A stretch of 64,000 bases of DNA. Origin: Anisus vortex (Eukaryota > Mollusca > Gastropoda > Planorbidae). Of this stretch, positions 34,496 to 47,461 are shown piece after piece. The DNA lies in assembly GCA_949126835.1 (NCBI GenBank), contig OX421492.1, positions 46,320,927 to 46,384,926 on the forward strand, written 5' to 3'. Each line of letters starts with the position of its first letter. Position 1 is the stretch's first letter. Below the pieces are notes generated by a model that was not told where the DNA came from, did no database searches, and saw only the letters and a list, made by a program, of their open reading frames with translations. A program made the position numbers and the translations under genes.

Positions 34496-37400
34496 GACTA
34501 CCTCCGATTTCGTCTGCTACAGCCCCGCACTTAGTAACCTTTTTAAAATTGAAGATAAAATTGTTGACTAGCTCCGATTTCGTCTGCTATAGCCCCGCAC
34601 TTAGTAACGTTTTTAAATTGAAGATAAAATTGGTGACTAGCTCCGTTTTTGTCTGCTATAGCCCCGCACTTAGTAACCTTTTTAAAATTGAAGATAAAAT
34701 GGGTGACTAGCTCCGATTTCGTCTGCTTTAGTCCCGCGTTTAGTAACCTTTATAAAATTGAATATAAAATTAGTGACTAGCTCCGATTTTGTCTGCTATA
34801 GCCCCGCACTTAGTAACCATTTGAAAATTGAAGATAAAATTGGTGACTAGCTCCGATTTTGTCTGCTATAGCCCCGCACTTAGTAACCTTTTTAAAATTG
34901 AAGATATAATTGGTGACTAGCTCCGATTTTGTCTGCTATAGCCCCGCACTTAGTAACCTTTATAAAATTGAATATAAAATTGGTGACTAGCTCCGATTTC
35001 GTCTGCTATAGCGTCGCACTTAGTAACCATTTTAAAATTGAAGATAAAATTGGTGACTAGCTCCGATTTCGTCTGCTATAGCCCCGCACTTAGTAACCTT
35101 TTTAAAATTGAAGATAAAATTGTTGACTAGCTCCGATTTCGTCTGCTATAGCGTCGCACTTAGTAACCTTTTTAAAATTGAAGATAAAATTGGTGACTAG
35201 CTCCGATTTTGTCTGCTATAGCCCCGCACTTAGTAACCTTTTTAAAATTGAAGATAAAATTGGTGACTAGCTCCGATTTCGTCTGCTATAGCCCCGCACT
35301 TAGTAGCCTTTTTAAAATTGAAGATAAAATGGTGACCAGCTCCGATTTCGTCTGCTATAGCCCCGCACTTAGTAACCTTTTTAAAAAATTAAGATAAAAT
35401 GGGTGACTAGCTCTTATTTTGTCTGCTATAGCCCCGCATTTAGTAACCTTTTTAAAATTGAAGATAAAATTGGTGACTAGCTTCGATTTCGTCTGTTATA
35501 GCCCCGCACTTAGTAACCTTTTTAAAAATTGAAGATAAATTTGGTGACTAGCTCCGAATTCGTCTGCTATAGCCCCGCACTTAGTAACGTTATTAAATTA
35601 AAGATAAAATTGGTGACTAGCTCCGATTTCGTCTGCTATAGCCCCGCACTTAGTAGCCTTTTAAAAATTGAAGATAAAATTGGTGACCAGCTCCGATTTC
35701 GTCTGCTTTAGCCCCGCACTTAGTAGCCTTTTTAAAATTGAAGAAAAAATTGTTGACTAGCTCTTATTTCGTCTGCTATAGCCCCGCATTTAGTAACCTT
35801 TTTAAAATTGAAGATAAAATTGGTGACTAGCTTCGATTTTGTCGGCTATAGCCCCGCACTTAGTAACCTTTTTAAAAATCGAAGATAAATTTGGTGACTA
35901 GCTCCGATTTCGTCTGCTATAGCCCCGCACTTAGTAACCTTTATAAAATTGAATATAAAATTAGTGACTAGCTCCGATTTTGTCTGCTATAGCCCCGCAC
36001 TTAGTAACCATTTTAAAATTGAAGATACAACTGGTGACTAGCTCCGATTTCGTCTGCTATAGCCCCGCACTTAGTAACCTTTTTAAAATTGAAGATAAAA
36101 TTGGTGACTAGCTCCGATTTCGTCTGCTATAGCCCCGCACTTAGTAACCTTTATAAAATTGAATATAAAATTGGTGACTAGCTCCGATTTCGTCTGCTAT
36201 AGCGTCGCACTTAGTAACCATTTTAAAATTGAAGATGAAATTGGTGACTAGCTCCGATTTCGTCTGCTATAGCCCCGCACTTAGTAACCTTTTTAAAATT
36301 GAAGATAAAATTGTTGACTAGCTCCGATTTCGTCTGCTATAGCCCCGCACTTAGTAACCTTTTTAAAATTGAAGATAAAATTGGTGACTAGCTCTGATTT
36401 CGTCTGCTATAGCCCCGCACTTAGTAACCTTTTTAAAATTGAAGATAAAATTAGTGACTAGCTCCGATTTCGTCTGCTATAGCCCCGCACTTAGTAACCT
36501 TTTTAAAATTGAAGATAAAATTGGTGACTAGCTTTGATTTCGTCTGCTATAGCCCCGCACTTAGTAACCTTTTTAAAATTGAAGATAAAATTGGTGACTA
36601 GCTCCGATTTCGTCTGCTAAAGCCCCGCACTTAGTAGCCTTTTTAAAATTGAAGATAAAATTGGTGACCAGCTCCGATTTCGTCTGCTATAGCCCCGCAC
36701 TTAGTAACCTTTTTAAAATTGAAGATAAAATCGGTGACTAGCTCCGATTTTGTCTGATATAGCCCCGCACTTAGTAACCTTTTTAAAATTGAAGATAAAA
36801 TGGGTGACTAGCTCCGATTTCGTCTGCTTTAGTCCCGCGTTTAGTAACCTTTATAAAATTGAAAAAAAAATTAGTGACTAGCTCCGATTTTGTCTGCTAT
36901 AGCCCCGCACTTAGTAACCATTTTAAAATTGAAGATACAACTGGTGACTAGCTCCGATTTCGTCTGCTATAGCCCCGCACTTAGTAACCTTTTTAAAATT
37001 GAAGATAAAATTGGTGACTAGCTCCGATTTCGTCTGCTATAGCCCCGCACTTAGTAACCTTTTTAAAATTGAAGATAAAATTGGTGACTAGCTCCGATTT
37101 CGTCTGCTATAGCGTCGCACTTAGTAGCCTTTTTAAAATTGAATATAAAATTGGTGACTAGCTCCGATTTTGTCTGCTATAGCCCCGCACTTAGTAACCG
37201 TTTTAAAATTGAAGATAAAATTGGTGACTAGCTCCGATTTCGTCTGCTATAGCCCCGCACATAGTAACCTTTTTAAAATTGAAGATAAAATTGTTGACTA
37301 GCTCCGATTTCGTCTGCTATAGCGTCGCACTTAGTAGCCTTTTAAAAATTGAAGATAAAATTGGTGACTAGCTCCGATTTTGTCTGCTATAGCCCCGCAC

Positions 37401-39410
37401 TTAGTAACCTTTTTAAAATTGAAGATAAAATTGGTGACTACCTCCGATTTCGTCTGCTATAGCCCCGCACTTAGTAACCTTTTTAAAATTGAAGATAAAA
37501 TTGTTGACTAGCTCCGATTTCGTCTGCTATAGCCCCGCACTTAGTAACGTTTTTAAATTGAAGAAAAAATTGGTGACTAGCTCCGATTTCGTCTGCTATA
37601 GCCCCGCACTTAGTAGCCTTTTTAAAATTGAAGATAAAATTGGTGACTAGCTCCGATTTCGTCTGCTTTAGTCCCACGTTTAGTAACCTTTATAAAATTG
37701 AATATAAAATTAGTGACTAGCTCCGATTTTGTCTGCTATAGCCCCGCACTTAGTAACCATTTTAAAATTGAAGATAAAATTGGTGACTAGCTCCGATTTC
37801 GTCTGATATAGCCCCGCACTTAGTAACCTTTTTAAAATTGAAGATAAAATTGGTGACTAGCTCCGATTTCGTCTGCTATAGCCCCGCACTTAGTAACCTT
37901 TTTAAAATTGAAGATAAAATTGGTGACTAGCTCCGATTTCGTCTGCTGTAGCGTCGCACTTAGTAGCCTTTTTAAAATTGAAGATAAAATTGGTGACTAG
38001 CTCCGATTTTGTCTGCTACAGCCCCGCACTTAGTAGCCTTTTTAAAATTGAAGATAAAATTGGTGACTAGCTCCGATTTCGTCTGCTATAGCCCCGCACT
38101 TAGTAACCTTTTTAAAATTGAAGATAAAATTGTTGACTAGCTCCGATTTCGTCTGCTATAACGTCGCACTTAGTAGCCTTTTTAAAATTGAAGATAAAAT
38201 TGGTGACTAGCTCCGATTTTGTCTGCTATAGCCCCGCACTTAGTAACCGTTTTAAAATTGAAGATAAAATTGTTGACTAGCTCCGATTTCGTCTGCTATA
38301 GCGTCGCACTTAGTATTCTTTTAAAAATTGAAGATAAAATTGGTGACTAGCTCCGATTTTGTCTGCTATAGCCCCGCACTTAGTAACCTTTTTAAAATTG
38401 AAGATGAAATTGGTGACTAGCTCCGATTTCGTCTGCTATAGCCCCGCACTTAGTAACCTTTTTAAAATTGAAGATAAAATTAATGACTAGCTCCGATTTC
38501 GTCTGCTATAGCCCCGCACTTAGTAACGTTTTTAAATTGAAGATAAAATTGGTGACTAGCTCCGATTTCGTCTGCTATAGCCCCGCACTTAGTAGCCTTT
38601 TTAAAATTGAAGATAAAATTGGTGACTAGCTCCGATTTCGTCTGCTTTAGTCCCGCGTTTAGTAACCTTTATAAAATTGAATATAAACTTAGTGACTAGC
38701 TCCGATTTTGTCTGCTATAGCCCCGCACTTAGTAACCATTTTAAAATTGAAGATAAAATTGGTGACTAGCTCCGATTTCGTCTGCTATAGCCCCGCACTT
38801 AGTAACCTTTTTAAAATTGAAGATAAAATTGGTGACTAGCTCCGATTTCGTCTGCTATAGCCCCGCACTTAGTAACCTTGTTAAAATTGAAGATAAAATT
38901 GGTGACTAGCTCCGATTTCGTCTGCTATAGCGTCGCACTTAGTAGCCTTTTTAAAATTGAAGATAAAATTGGTGGCTAGCTCCGATTTTGTCTGCTATAG
39001 ACCCGCACTTAGTAGCCTTTTTAAAATTGAAGATAAAATTGGTGACTAGCTCCGATTTCGTCTGCTATAGCCCCGCACTTAGTAACCTTTTTAAAATTGA
39101 AGATAAAATTGTTGACTAGCTCCGATTTCGTCTGCTATAGCGTCGCACTTAGTAGCCTTTTTAAAATTGAAGATAAAATTGGTGACTAGCTCCGATTTTG
39201 TCTGCTATAGCCCCGCACTTAGTAACCTTTTTAAAATTGAAGATAAAATTGGTGACTAGCTCCGATTTCGTCTGCTATAGCCCCGCACTTAGTAGCCTTT
39301 TAAAAATTGAAGATAAAATTGGTGACCAGCTCCGATTTCGTCTGCTATAGCCCCGCACTTAGTAACCTTTTAAAAATTTAAGATAAAATGGGTGACTAGC
39401 TCTTATTTTG
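34496..39410 (+). repeat. Right half of super-repeat S copy 2
   Basis: These monomers are matched to 21,775-29,200. TTTAG types lie at 34,726, 36,827, 37,666 and 38,645; the AAAATCGG/TCTGATATAG pair at 36,727; the AATGAC marker at 38,481; GGTGGCTAGC at about 38,975. Only one block E-like unit is present (35.2-36.9 kb). A small private mark is TAGTATTCTTTT near 38,312. Confidence 0.65.
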
Positions 39411-41999
39411 TCTGCTATAGCCCCGCATTTAGTAACCTTTTTAAAATTGAAGATAAAATTGGTGACTAGCTTCGATTTCGTCTGCTATAGCGTTGCACCT
39501 AGTAACCATTTTAAAATTGAAGATAAAATTGGTGACTAGCTCCGATTTCGTCTGCTATAGCCCCGCACTTAGTAACCTTATTAAAATTGAAGATAAAATT
39601 GTTGACTAGCTCCGATTTCGTCTGCTATAGCGTCGCACTTAGTAGCCTTTTTAAAATTGAAGATAAAATTGGTGACTAGCTCCGATTTTGTCTGCTATAG
39701 CCCCGCACTTAGTAACCTTTTTAAAATTGAAGATAAAATTAGTGACTAGCTCCGATTTCGTCTGCTATAGCCCCGCACTTAGTAGCCTTTTTAAAATTGA
39801 AGATAAAATGGTGACCAGCTCCGATTTCATCTGCTATAGCCCCGCACTTAGTAACCTTTTTAAAAAATTAAGATAAAATGGGTGACTAGCTCTTATTTTG
39901 TCTGCTATAGCCCCGCATTTAGTAACCTTTTTAAAATTGAAGATAAAATTGGTGACTAGCTTCGATTTCGTCTGTTATAGCCCCGCACTTAGTAACCTTT
40001 TTAAAAATTAATGATAAATTTGGTTACTAGCTCCGATTTCGTCTGCTATAGCCCCGCACTTAGTAACGTTATTAAATTGAAGATAAAATTGGTGACTAGC
40101 TCCGATTTCGTCTGCTATAGCCCCGCACTTAGTAGCCTTTTTAAAATTAAAGATAAAATTGTTGACTAGCTCTTATTTCGTCTGCTATAGCCCCGCATTT
40201 AGTAACCTTTTTAAAATTGAAGATAAAATTGGTGACTAGCTTCGATTTTGTCGGCTATAGCCCCGCACTTAGTAACCTTTTTAAAAATCGAAGATAAATT
40301 TGGTGACTAGCTCCGATTTCGTCTGCTATAGCCCCGAACTTAGTAACCTTTTTAAAATTGAAGATAAAATTGGTGACTAGCTCTGATTTCGTCTGCTATA
40401 GCCCCGCACTTAGTAACCTTTTTAAAATTGAAGATAAAATTAGTGACTAGCTCCGATTTCGTCTGCTATAGCCCCGCACTTAGTAACCTTTTTAAAATTG
40501 AAGATAAAATTGGTGACTAGCTCCGATTTCGTCTGCTATAGCCCCGCACTTAGTAACCTTTTTAAAATTGAAGATAAAATTGGTGACTAGCTCCGATTTC
40601 GTCTGCTATAGCCCCGCACTTAGTAGCCTTTTTAAAATTGAAGATAAAATTGGTGACCAGCTCCGATTTCGTCTGCTATAGCCCCGCACTTAGTAACCTT
40701 TTTAAAATAGAAGATAAAATTGGTGACTAGCTCCGATTTCGTCTGCTATAGCCCCGCACTTAGTAACCTTTTTAAAATTGAAGATAAAATTGGTGACTAG
40801 CTCCGATTTCGTCTGCTATAGCGTCGCACTTAGTAGCCTTTTAAAAATTGAAGATAAAATTGGTGACTAGCTCCGATTTTGTCTGCTATAGCCCCGCACT
40901 TAGTAATCTTTTTAAAATTGAAGATAAAATTGGTGACTAGCTCCGATTTCGTCTGCTATAGCCCCGCACATAGTAACCTTTTTAAAATTGAAGATAAAAT
41001 TGTTGACTAGCTCCGATTTCGTCTGCTATAGCCCCGCACTTAGTAACCTTTTTAAAATTGAAGATAAAATTGTTGACTAGCTCCGATTTTGTCGGCTATA
41101 GCCCCGCACTTAGTAACCTTTTTAAAATTGAAGATAAAATTGGTGACTAGCTCCGATTTCGTCTGCTATAGCCCCGCACATAGTAACCTTTTTAAAATTG
41201 AAGATAAAATTGGTGACTACCTCCGATTTCGTCTGCTATAGCCCCGCACTTAGTAACCTTTTTAAAATTGAAGATAAAATTGTTGACTAGCTCCGATTTC
41301 GTCTGCTATAGCCCCGCACTTAGTAACGTTTTTAAATTGAAGATAAAATTGGTGACTAGCTCCGATTTCGTCTGCTATAGCCCCGCACTTAGTAGCCTTT
41401 TTAAAATTGAAGATAAATTTGGTGACTAGCTCCGATTTCGTCTGCTTTAGTCCCGCGTTTAGTAACCTTTATAAAATTGAATATAAAATTAGTGACTAGG
41501 TCCGATTTTGTCTGCTATAGCCCCGCACTTAGTAACCATTTTAAAATTGAAGATAAAATTGGTGACTAGCTCCGATTTCGTCTGCTATAGCCCCGCACTT
41601 AGTAACCTTTTTAAAATTGAAGATAAAATTGGTGACTAGCTCCGATTTCGTCTGCTATAGCCCCGCACTTAGTAACCTTTTTAAAATTGAAGATAAAATT
41701 GGTGACTAGCTCCGATTTCGTCTGCTATAGCGTCGCACTTAGTAGCCTTTTTAAAATTGAAGATAAAATTGGTGACTAGCTCCGATTTTGTCTGCTATAG
41801 CCCCGCACTTAGTAGCCTTTTTAAAATTGAAGATAAAATTGGTGACTAGCTCCGATTTCGTCTGCTATAGCCCCGCACTTAGTAGCCTTTTTAAAATTGA
41901 AGATAAAATTGGTGACTAGCTCCGATTTTGTCTGCTATAGCCCCGCACTTAGTAACCTTTTTAAAATTGAAGATAAAATTGGTGACTAGCTCCGATTTC
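39411..41999 (+). repeat. Monomer run matched 7.4 kb downstream
   Basis: Positions 39,688 and 40,332 match 47,109 and 47,753 at 7421 bp (106 monomers). Shared rare marks include GGTTACTAG (near 40,022 and 47,444) and CCCCGAACTT. By the TTTAG monomers (41,445 and 49,146) the offset is 7701 bp, so four monomers were gained or lost in between. A CACATAG/GTTGAC/TACCTCC monomer run near 40,970-41,300 recurs in the 13-monomer units after 48.6 kb. Unlike the G pair that follows, this copy has accumulated private changes, such as AATTAATGAT near 40,007. Confidence 0.62.
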
Positions 42000-44730
42000 G
42001 TCTGCTATAGCCCCGCACTTAGTAGCCTTTTAAAAATTGAAGATAAAATTGGTGACCAGCTCCGATTTCGTCTGCTATAGCCCCGCACTTAGTAGCCTTT
42101 TTAAAATTGAAGATAAAATTGTTGACTAGCTCTTATTTCGTCTGCTATAGCCCCGCATTTAGTAACCTTTTTAAAATTGAAGATAAAATTGGTGACTAGC
42201 TTCGATTTTGTCGGCTATAGCCCCGCACTTAGTAACCTTTTTAAAAATCGAAGATAAATTGGGTGACTAGCTCCGATTTCGTCTGCTATAGCCCCGCACT
42301 TAGTAACCTTTTTAAAATTGAAGATAAAATTGGTGACTAGCTCTGATTTCGTCTGCTATAGCCCCGCACTTAGTAACCTTTTTAAAATTGAAGATAAAAT
42401 TAGTGACTAGCTCCGATTTCGTCTGCTATAGCCCCGCACTTAGTAACCTTTTTAAAATTGAAGATAAAATTGGTGACTAGCTTTGATTTCGTCTGCTATA
42501 GCCCCGCACTTAGTAACCTTTTTAAAATTGAAGATAAAATTGGTGACTAGCTCCGATTTCGTCTGCTAAAGCCCCGCACTTAGTAGCCTTTTTAAAATTG
42601 AAGATAAAATTGGTGACCAGCTCCGATTTCGTCTGCTATAGCCCCGCACTTAGTAACCTTTTTAAAATTGAAGATAAAATCGGTGACTAGCTCCGATTTT
42701 GTCTGATATAGCCCCGCACTTAGTAACCTTTTTAAAATTGAAGATAAAATGGGTGACTAGCTCCGATTTCGTCTGCTTTAGTCCCGCGTTTAGTAACCTT
42801 TATAAAATTGAAAATAAAATTAGTGACTAGCTCCGATTTTGTCTGCTATAGCCCCGCACTTAGTAACCATTTTAAAATTGAAGATACAACTGGTGACTAG
42901 CTCTGATTTCGTCTGCTATAGCCCCGCACTTAGTAACCTTTTTAAAATTGAAGATAAAATTGGTGACTAGCTCCGATTTCGTCTGCTATAGCCCCGCACT
43001 TAGTAACCTTTTTAAAATTGAAGATAAAATTGGTGACTAGCTCCGATTTCGTCTGCTATAGCGTCGCACTTAGTAGCCTTTTTAAAATTGAATATAAAAT
43101 TGGTGACTAGCTCCGATTTTGTCTGCTATAGCCCCGCACTTAGTAACCTTTTTAAAATTGAAGATAAAATTAATGACTAGCTCCGATTTCGTCTGCTATA
43201 GCCCCGCACTTAGTAACGTTTTTAAATTGAAGATAAAATTGGTGACTAGCTCCGATTTCGTCTGCTATAGCCCCGCACTTAGTAGCCTTTTTAAAATTGA
43301 AGATAAAATTGGTGACTAGCTCCGATTTCGTCTGCTTTAGTCCCGCGTTTAGTAACCTTTATAAAATTGAATATAAACTTAGTGACTAGCTCCGATTTTG
43401 TCTGCTATAGCCCCGCACTTAGTAACCATTTTAAAATTGAAGATAAAATTGGTGACTAGCTCCGATTTCGTCTGCTATAGCCCCGCACTTAGTAACCTTT
43501 TTAAAATTGAAGATAAAATTGGTGACTAGCTCCGATTTCGTCTGCTATAGCCCCGCACTTAGTAACCTTGTTAAAATTAAAGATAAAATTGGTGACTAGC
43601 TCCGATTTCGTCTGCTATAGCGTTGCACTTAGTAGCCTTTTTAAAATTGAAGATAAAATTGGTGGCTAGCTCCGATTTTGTCTGCTATAGACCCGCACTT
43701 AGTAGCCTTTTTAAAATTGAAGATAAAATTGGTGACTAGCTCCGATTTCGTCTGCTATAGCCCCGCACTTAGTAACCTTTTTAAAATTGAAGATAAAATT
43801 GTTGACTAGCTCCGATTTCGTCTGCTATAGCGTCGCACTTAGTAGCCTTTTTAAAATTGAAGATAAAATTGGTGACTAGCTCCGATTTTGTCTGCTATAG
43901 CCCCGCACTTAGTAACCTTTTTAAAATTGAAGATAAAATTGGTGACTAGCTCCGATTTCGTCTGCTATAGCCCCGCACTTAGTAGCCTTTTAAAAATTGA
44001 AGATAAAATTGGTGACCAGCTCCGATTTCGTCTGCTATAGCCCCGCACTTAGTAACCTTTTAAAAATTTAAGATAAAATGGGTGACTAGCTCTTATTTTG
44101 TCTGCTATAGCCCCGCATTTAGTAACCTTTTTAAAATTGAAGATAAAATTGGTGACTAGCTTCGATTTCGTCTGCTATAGCGTTGCACCTAGTAACCATT
44201 TTAAAATTGAAGATAAAATTGGTGACTAGCTCCGATTTCGTCTGCTATAGCCCCGCACTTAGTAACCTTTTTAAAATTGAAGATAAAATTGTTGACTAGC
44301 TCCGATTTCGTCTGCTATAGCGTCGCACTTAGTAGCCTTTTTAAAATTGAAGATAAAATTGGTGACTAGCTCCGATTTTGTCTGCTATAGCCCCGCACTT
44401 AGTAACCTTTTTAAAATTGAAGATAAAATTGGTGACTAGCTCCGATTTCGTCTGCTATAGCCCCGCACTTAGTAGCCTTTTTAAAATTGAAGATAAAATG
44501 GTGACCAGCTCCGATTTCATCTGCTATAGCCCCGCACTTAGTAACCTTTTTAAAAAATTAAGATAAAATGGGTGACTAGCTCTTATTTTGTCTGCTATAG
44601 CCCCGCATTTAGTAACCTTTTTAAAATTGAAGATAAAATTGGTGACTAGCTTCGATTTCGTCTGTTATAGCCCCGCACTTAGTAACCTTTTTAAAAATTG
44701 AAGATAAATTTGGTTACTAGCTCCGATTTC
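42000..44730 (+). repeat. HOR block G, unit 1 (39 monomers, 2731 bp)
   Basis: This unit is tandemly duplicated with an offset of 2731 bp throughout: 42,021 with 44,752; 42,676 with 45,407; 43,171 with 45,902; 43,335 with 46,066; 44,378 with 47,109. I read the first 600 bp in full and spot-checked the rare variants in the rest (GCTAAAGCC, GATACAACTGG, CGTTGCAC, TTGTTAAAATTAA, GGTGGCTAGC) and saw no difference. Homology on the left ends between 41,982 and 42,000, where GGTGAC faces GGTTAC. Confidence 0.88.
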
Positions 44731-47461
44731 GTCTGCTATAGCCCCGCACTTAGTAGCCTTTTAAAAATTGAAGATAAAATTGGTGACCAGCTCCGATTTC
44801 GTCTGCTATAGCCCCGCACTTAGTAGCCTTTTTAAAATTGAAGATAAAATTGTTGACTAGCTCTTATTTCGTCTGCTATAGCCCCGCATTTAGTAACCTT
44901 TTTAAAATTGAAGATAAAATTGGTGACTAGCTTCGATTTTGTCGGCTATAGCCCCGCACTTAGTAACCTTTTTAAAAATCGAAGATAAATTGGGTGACTA
45001 GCTCCGATTTCGTCTGCTATAGCCCCGCACTTAGTAACCTTTTTAAAATTGAAGATAAAATTGGTGACTAGCTCTGATTTCGTCTGCTATAGCCCCGCAC
45101 TTAGTAACCTTTTTAAAATTGAAGATAAAATTAGTGACTAGCTCCGATTTCGTCTGCTATAGCCCCGCACTTAGTAACCTTTTTAAAATTGAAGATAAAA
45201 TTGGTGACTAGCTTTGATTTCGTCTGCTATAGCCCCGCACTTAGTAACCTTTTTAAAATTGAAGATAAAATTGGTGACTAGCTCCGATTTCGTCTGCTAA
45301 AGCCCCGCACTTAGTAGCCTTTTTAAAATTGAAGATAAAATTGGTGACCAGCTCCGATTTCGTCTGCTATAGCCCCGCACTTAGTAACCTTTTTAAAATT
45401 GAAGATAAAATCGGTGACTAGCTCCGATTTTGTCTGATATAGCCCCGCACTTAGTAACCTTTTTAAAATTGAAGATAAAATGGGTGACTAGCTCCGATTT
45501 CGTCTGCTTTAGTCCCGCGTTTAGTAACCTTTATAAAATTGAAAATAAAATTAGTGACTAGCTCCGATTTTGTCTGCTATAGCCCCGCACTTAGTAACCA
45601 TTTTAAAATTGAAGATACAACTGGTGACTAGCTCTGATTTCGTCTGCTATAGCCCCGCACTTAGTAACCTTTTTAAAATTGAAGATAAAATTGGTGACTA
45701 GCTCCGATTTCGTCTGCTATAGCCCCGCACTTAGTAACCTTTTTAAAATTGAAGATAAAATTGGTGACTAGCTCCGATTTCGTCTGCTATAGCGTCGCAC
45801 TTAGTAGCCTTTTTAAAATTGAATATAAAATTGGTGACTAGCTCCGATTTTGTCTGCTATAGCCCCGCACTTAGTAACCTTTTTAAAATTGAAGATAAAA
45901 TTAATGACTAGCTCCGATTTCGTCTGCTATAGCCCCGCACTTAGTAACGTTTTTAAATTGAAGATAAAATTGGTGACTAGCTCCGATTTCGTCTGCTATA
46001 GCCCCGCACTTAGTAGCCTTTTTAAAATTGAAGATAAAATTGGTGACTAGCTCCGATTTCGTCTGCTTTAGTCCCGCGTTTAGTAACCTTTATAAAATTG
46101 AATATAAACTTAGTGACTAGCTCCGATTTTGTCTGCTATAGCCCCGCACTTAGTAACCATTTTAAAATTGAAGATAAAATTGGTGACTAGCTCCGATTTC
46201 GTCTGCTATAGCCCCGCACTTAGTAACCTTTTTAAAATTGAAGATAAAATTGGTGACTAGCTCCGATTTCGTCTGCTATAGCCCCGCACTTAGTAACCTT
46301 GTTAAAATTAAAGATAAAATTGGTGACTAGCTCCGATTTCGTCTGCTATAGCGTTGCACTTAGTAGCCTTTTTAAAATTGAAGATAAAATTGGTGGCTAG
46401 CTCCGATTTTGTCTGCTATAGACCCGCACTTAGTAGCCTTTTTAAAATTGAAGATAAAATTGGTGACTAGCTCCGATTTCGTCTGCTATAGCCCCGCACT
46501 TAGTAACCTTTTTAAAATTGAAGATAAAATTGTTGACTAGCTCCGATTTCGTCTGCTATAGCGTCGCACTTAGTAGCCTTTTTAAAATTGAAGATAAAAT
46601 TGGTGACTAGCTCCGATTTTGTCTGCTATAGCCCCGCACTTAGTAACCTTTTTAAAATTGAAGATAAAATTGGTGACTAGCTCCGATTTCGTCTGCTATA
46701 GCCCCGCACTTAGTAGCCTTTTAAAAATTGAAGATAAAATTGGTGACCAGCTCCGATTTCGTCTGCTATAGCCCCGCACTTAGTAACCTTTTAAAAATTT
46801 AAGATAAAATGGGTGACTAGCTCTTATTTTGTCTGCTATAGCCCCGCATTTAGTAACCTTTTTAAAATTGAAGATAAAATTGGTGACTAGCTTCGATTTC
46901 GTCTGCTATAGCGTTGCACCTAGTAACCATTTTAAAATTGAAGATAAAATTGGTGACTAGCTCCGATTTCGTCTGCTATAGCCCCGCACTTAGTAACCTT
47001 TTTAAAATTGAAGATAAAATTGTTGACTAGCTCCGATTTCGTCTGCTATAGCGTCGCACTTAGTAGCCTTTTTAAAATTGAAGATAAAATTGGTGACTAG
47101 CTCCGATTTTGTCTGCTATAGCCCCGCACTTAGTAACCTTTTTAAAATTGAAGATAAAATTGGTGACTAGCTCCGATTTCGTCTGCTATAGCCCCGCACT
47201 TAGTAGCCTTTTTAAAATTGAAGATAAAATGGTGACCAGCTCCGATTTCATCTGCTATAGCCCCGCACTTAGTAACCTTTTTAAAAAATTAAGATAAAAT
47301 GGGTGACTAGCTCTTATTTTGTCTGCTATAGCCCCGCATTTAGTAACCTTTTTAAAATTGAAGATAAAATTGGTGACTAGCTTCGATTTCGTCTGTTATA
47401 GCCCCGCACTTAGTAACCTTTTTAAAAATTGAAGATAAATTTGGTTACTAGCTCCGATTTC
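44731..47461 (+). repeat. HOR block G, unit 2 (39 monomers, 2731 bp)
   Basis: This is the adjacent copy of the previous unit. Homology ends at about 47,482, where TAGTAGCC in unit 1 (44,751) is replaced by TAGTAACGTTATT. The breakpoint between units falls in the common stretch 44,716-44,751. The unit also begins a looser third repeat: the AAAATCGG marker appears again at 48,137, 2730 bp after 45,407. Confidence 0.88.

Larger units (their letters stand above)
29255..39410 (+). repeat. Super-repeat S, copy 2 (about 145 monomers)
   Basis: This is the downstream copy of 18,475-29,254. It starts abruptly: left of 29,255 the sequence does not match the left flank of copy 1 (ACCTTTTTAA and AATAG against TTATTAACGTTTTT). 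Compared with copy 1 it has lost one monomer near 30,500, gained a 29-monomer tandem duplication, has one block E unit instead of three, gained six monomers between about 36.0 and 36.7 kb and gained three near 37,440-37,660. These changes account for the drift of the offset from 10,780 to 9,584 and back to 10,214. Confidence 0.72.

Noticed and set aside
37483..37677. A 64-codon open frame on the minus strand
   Set aside because: It starts at GTG and is simply the reverse reading of three monomers, with no upstream or downstream gene context.
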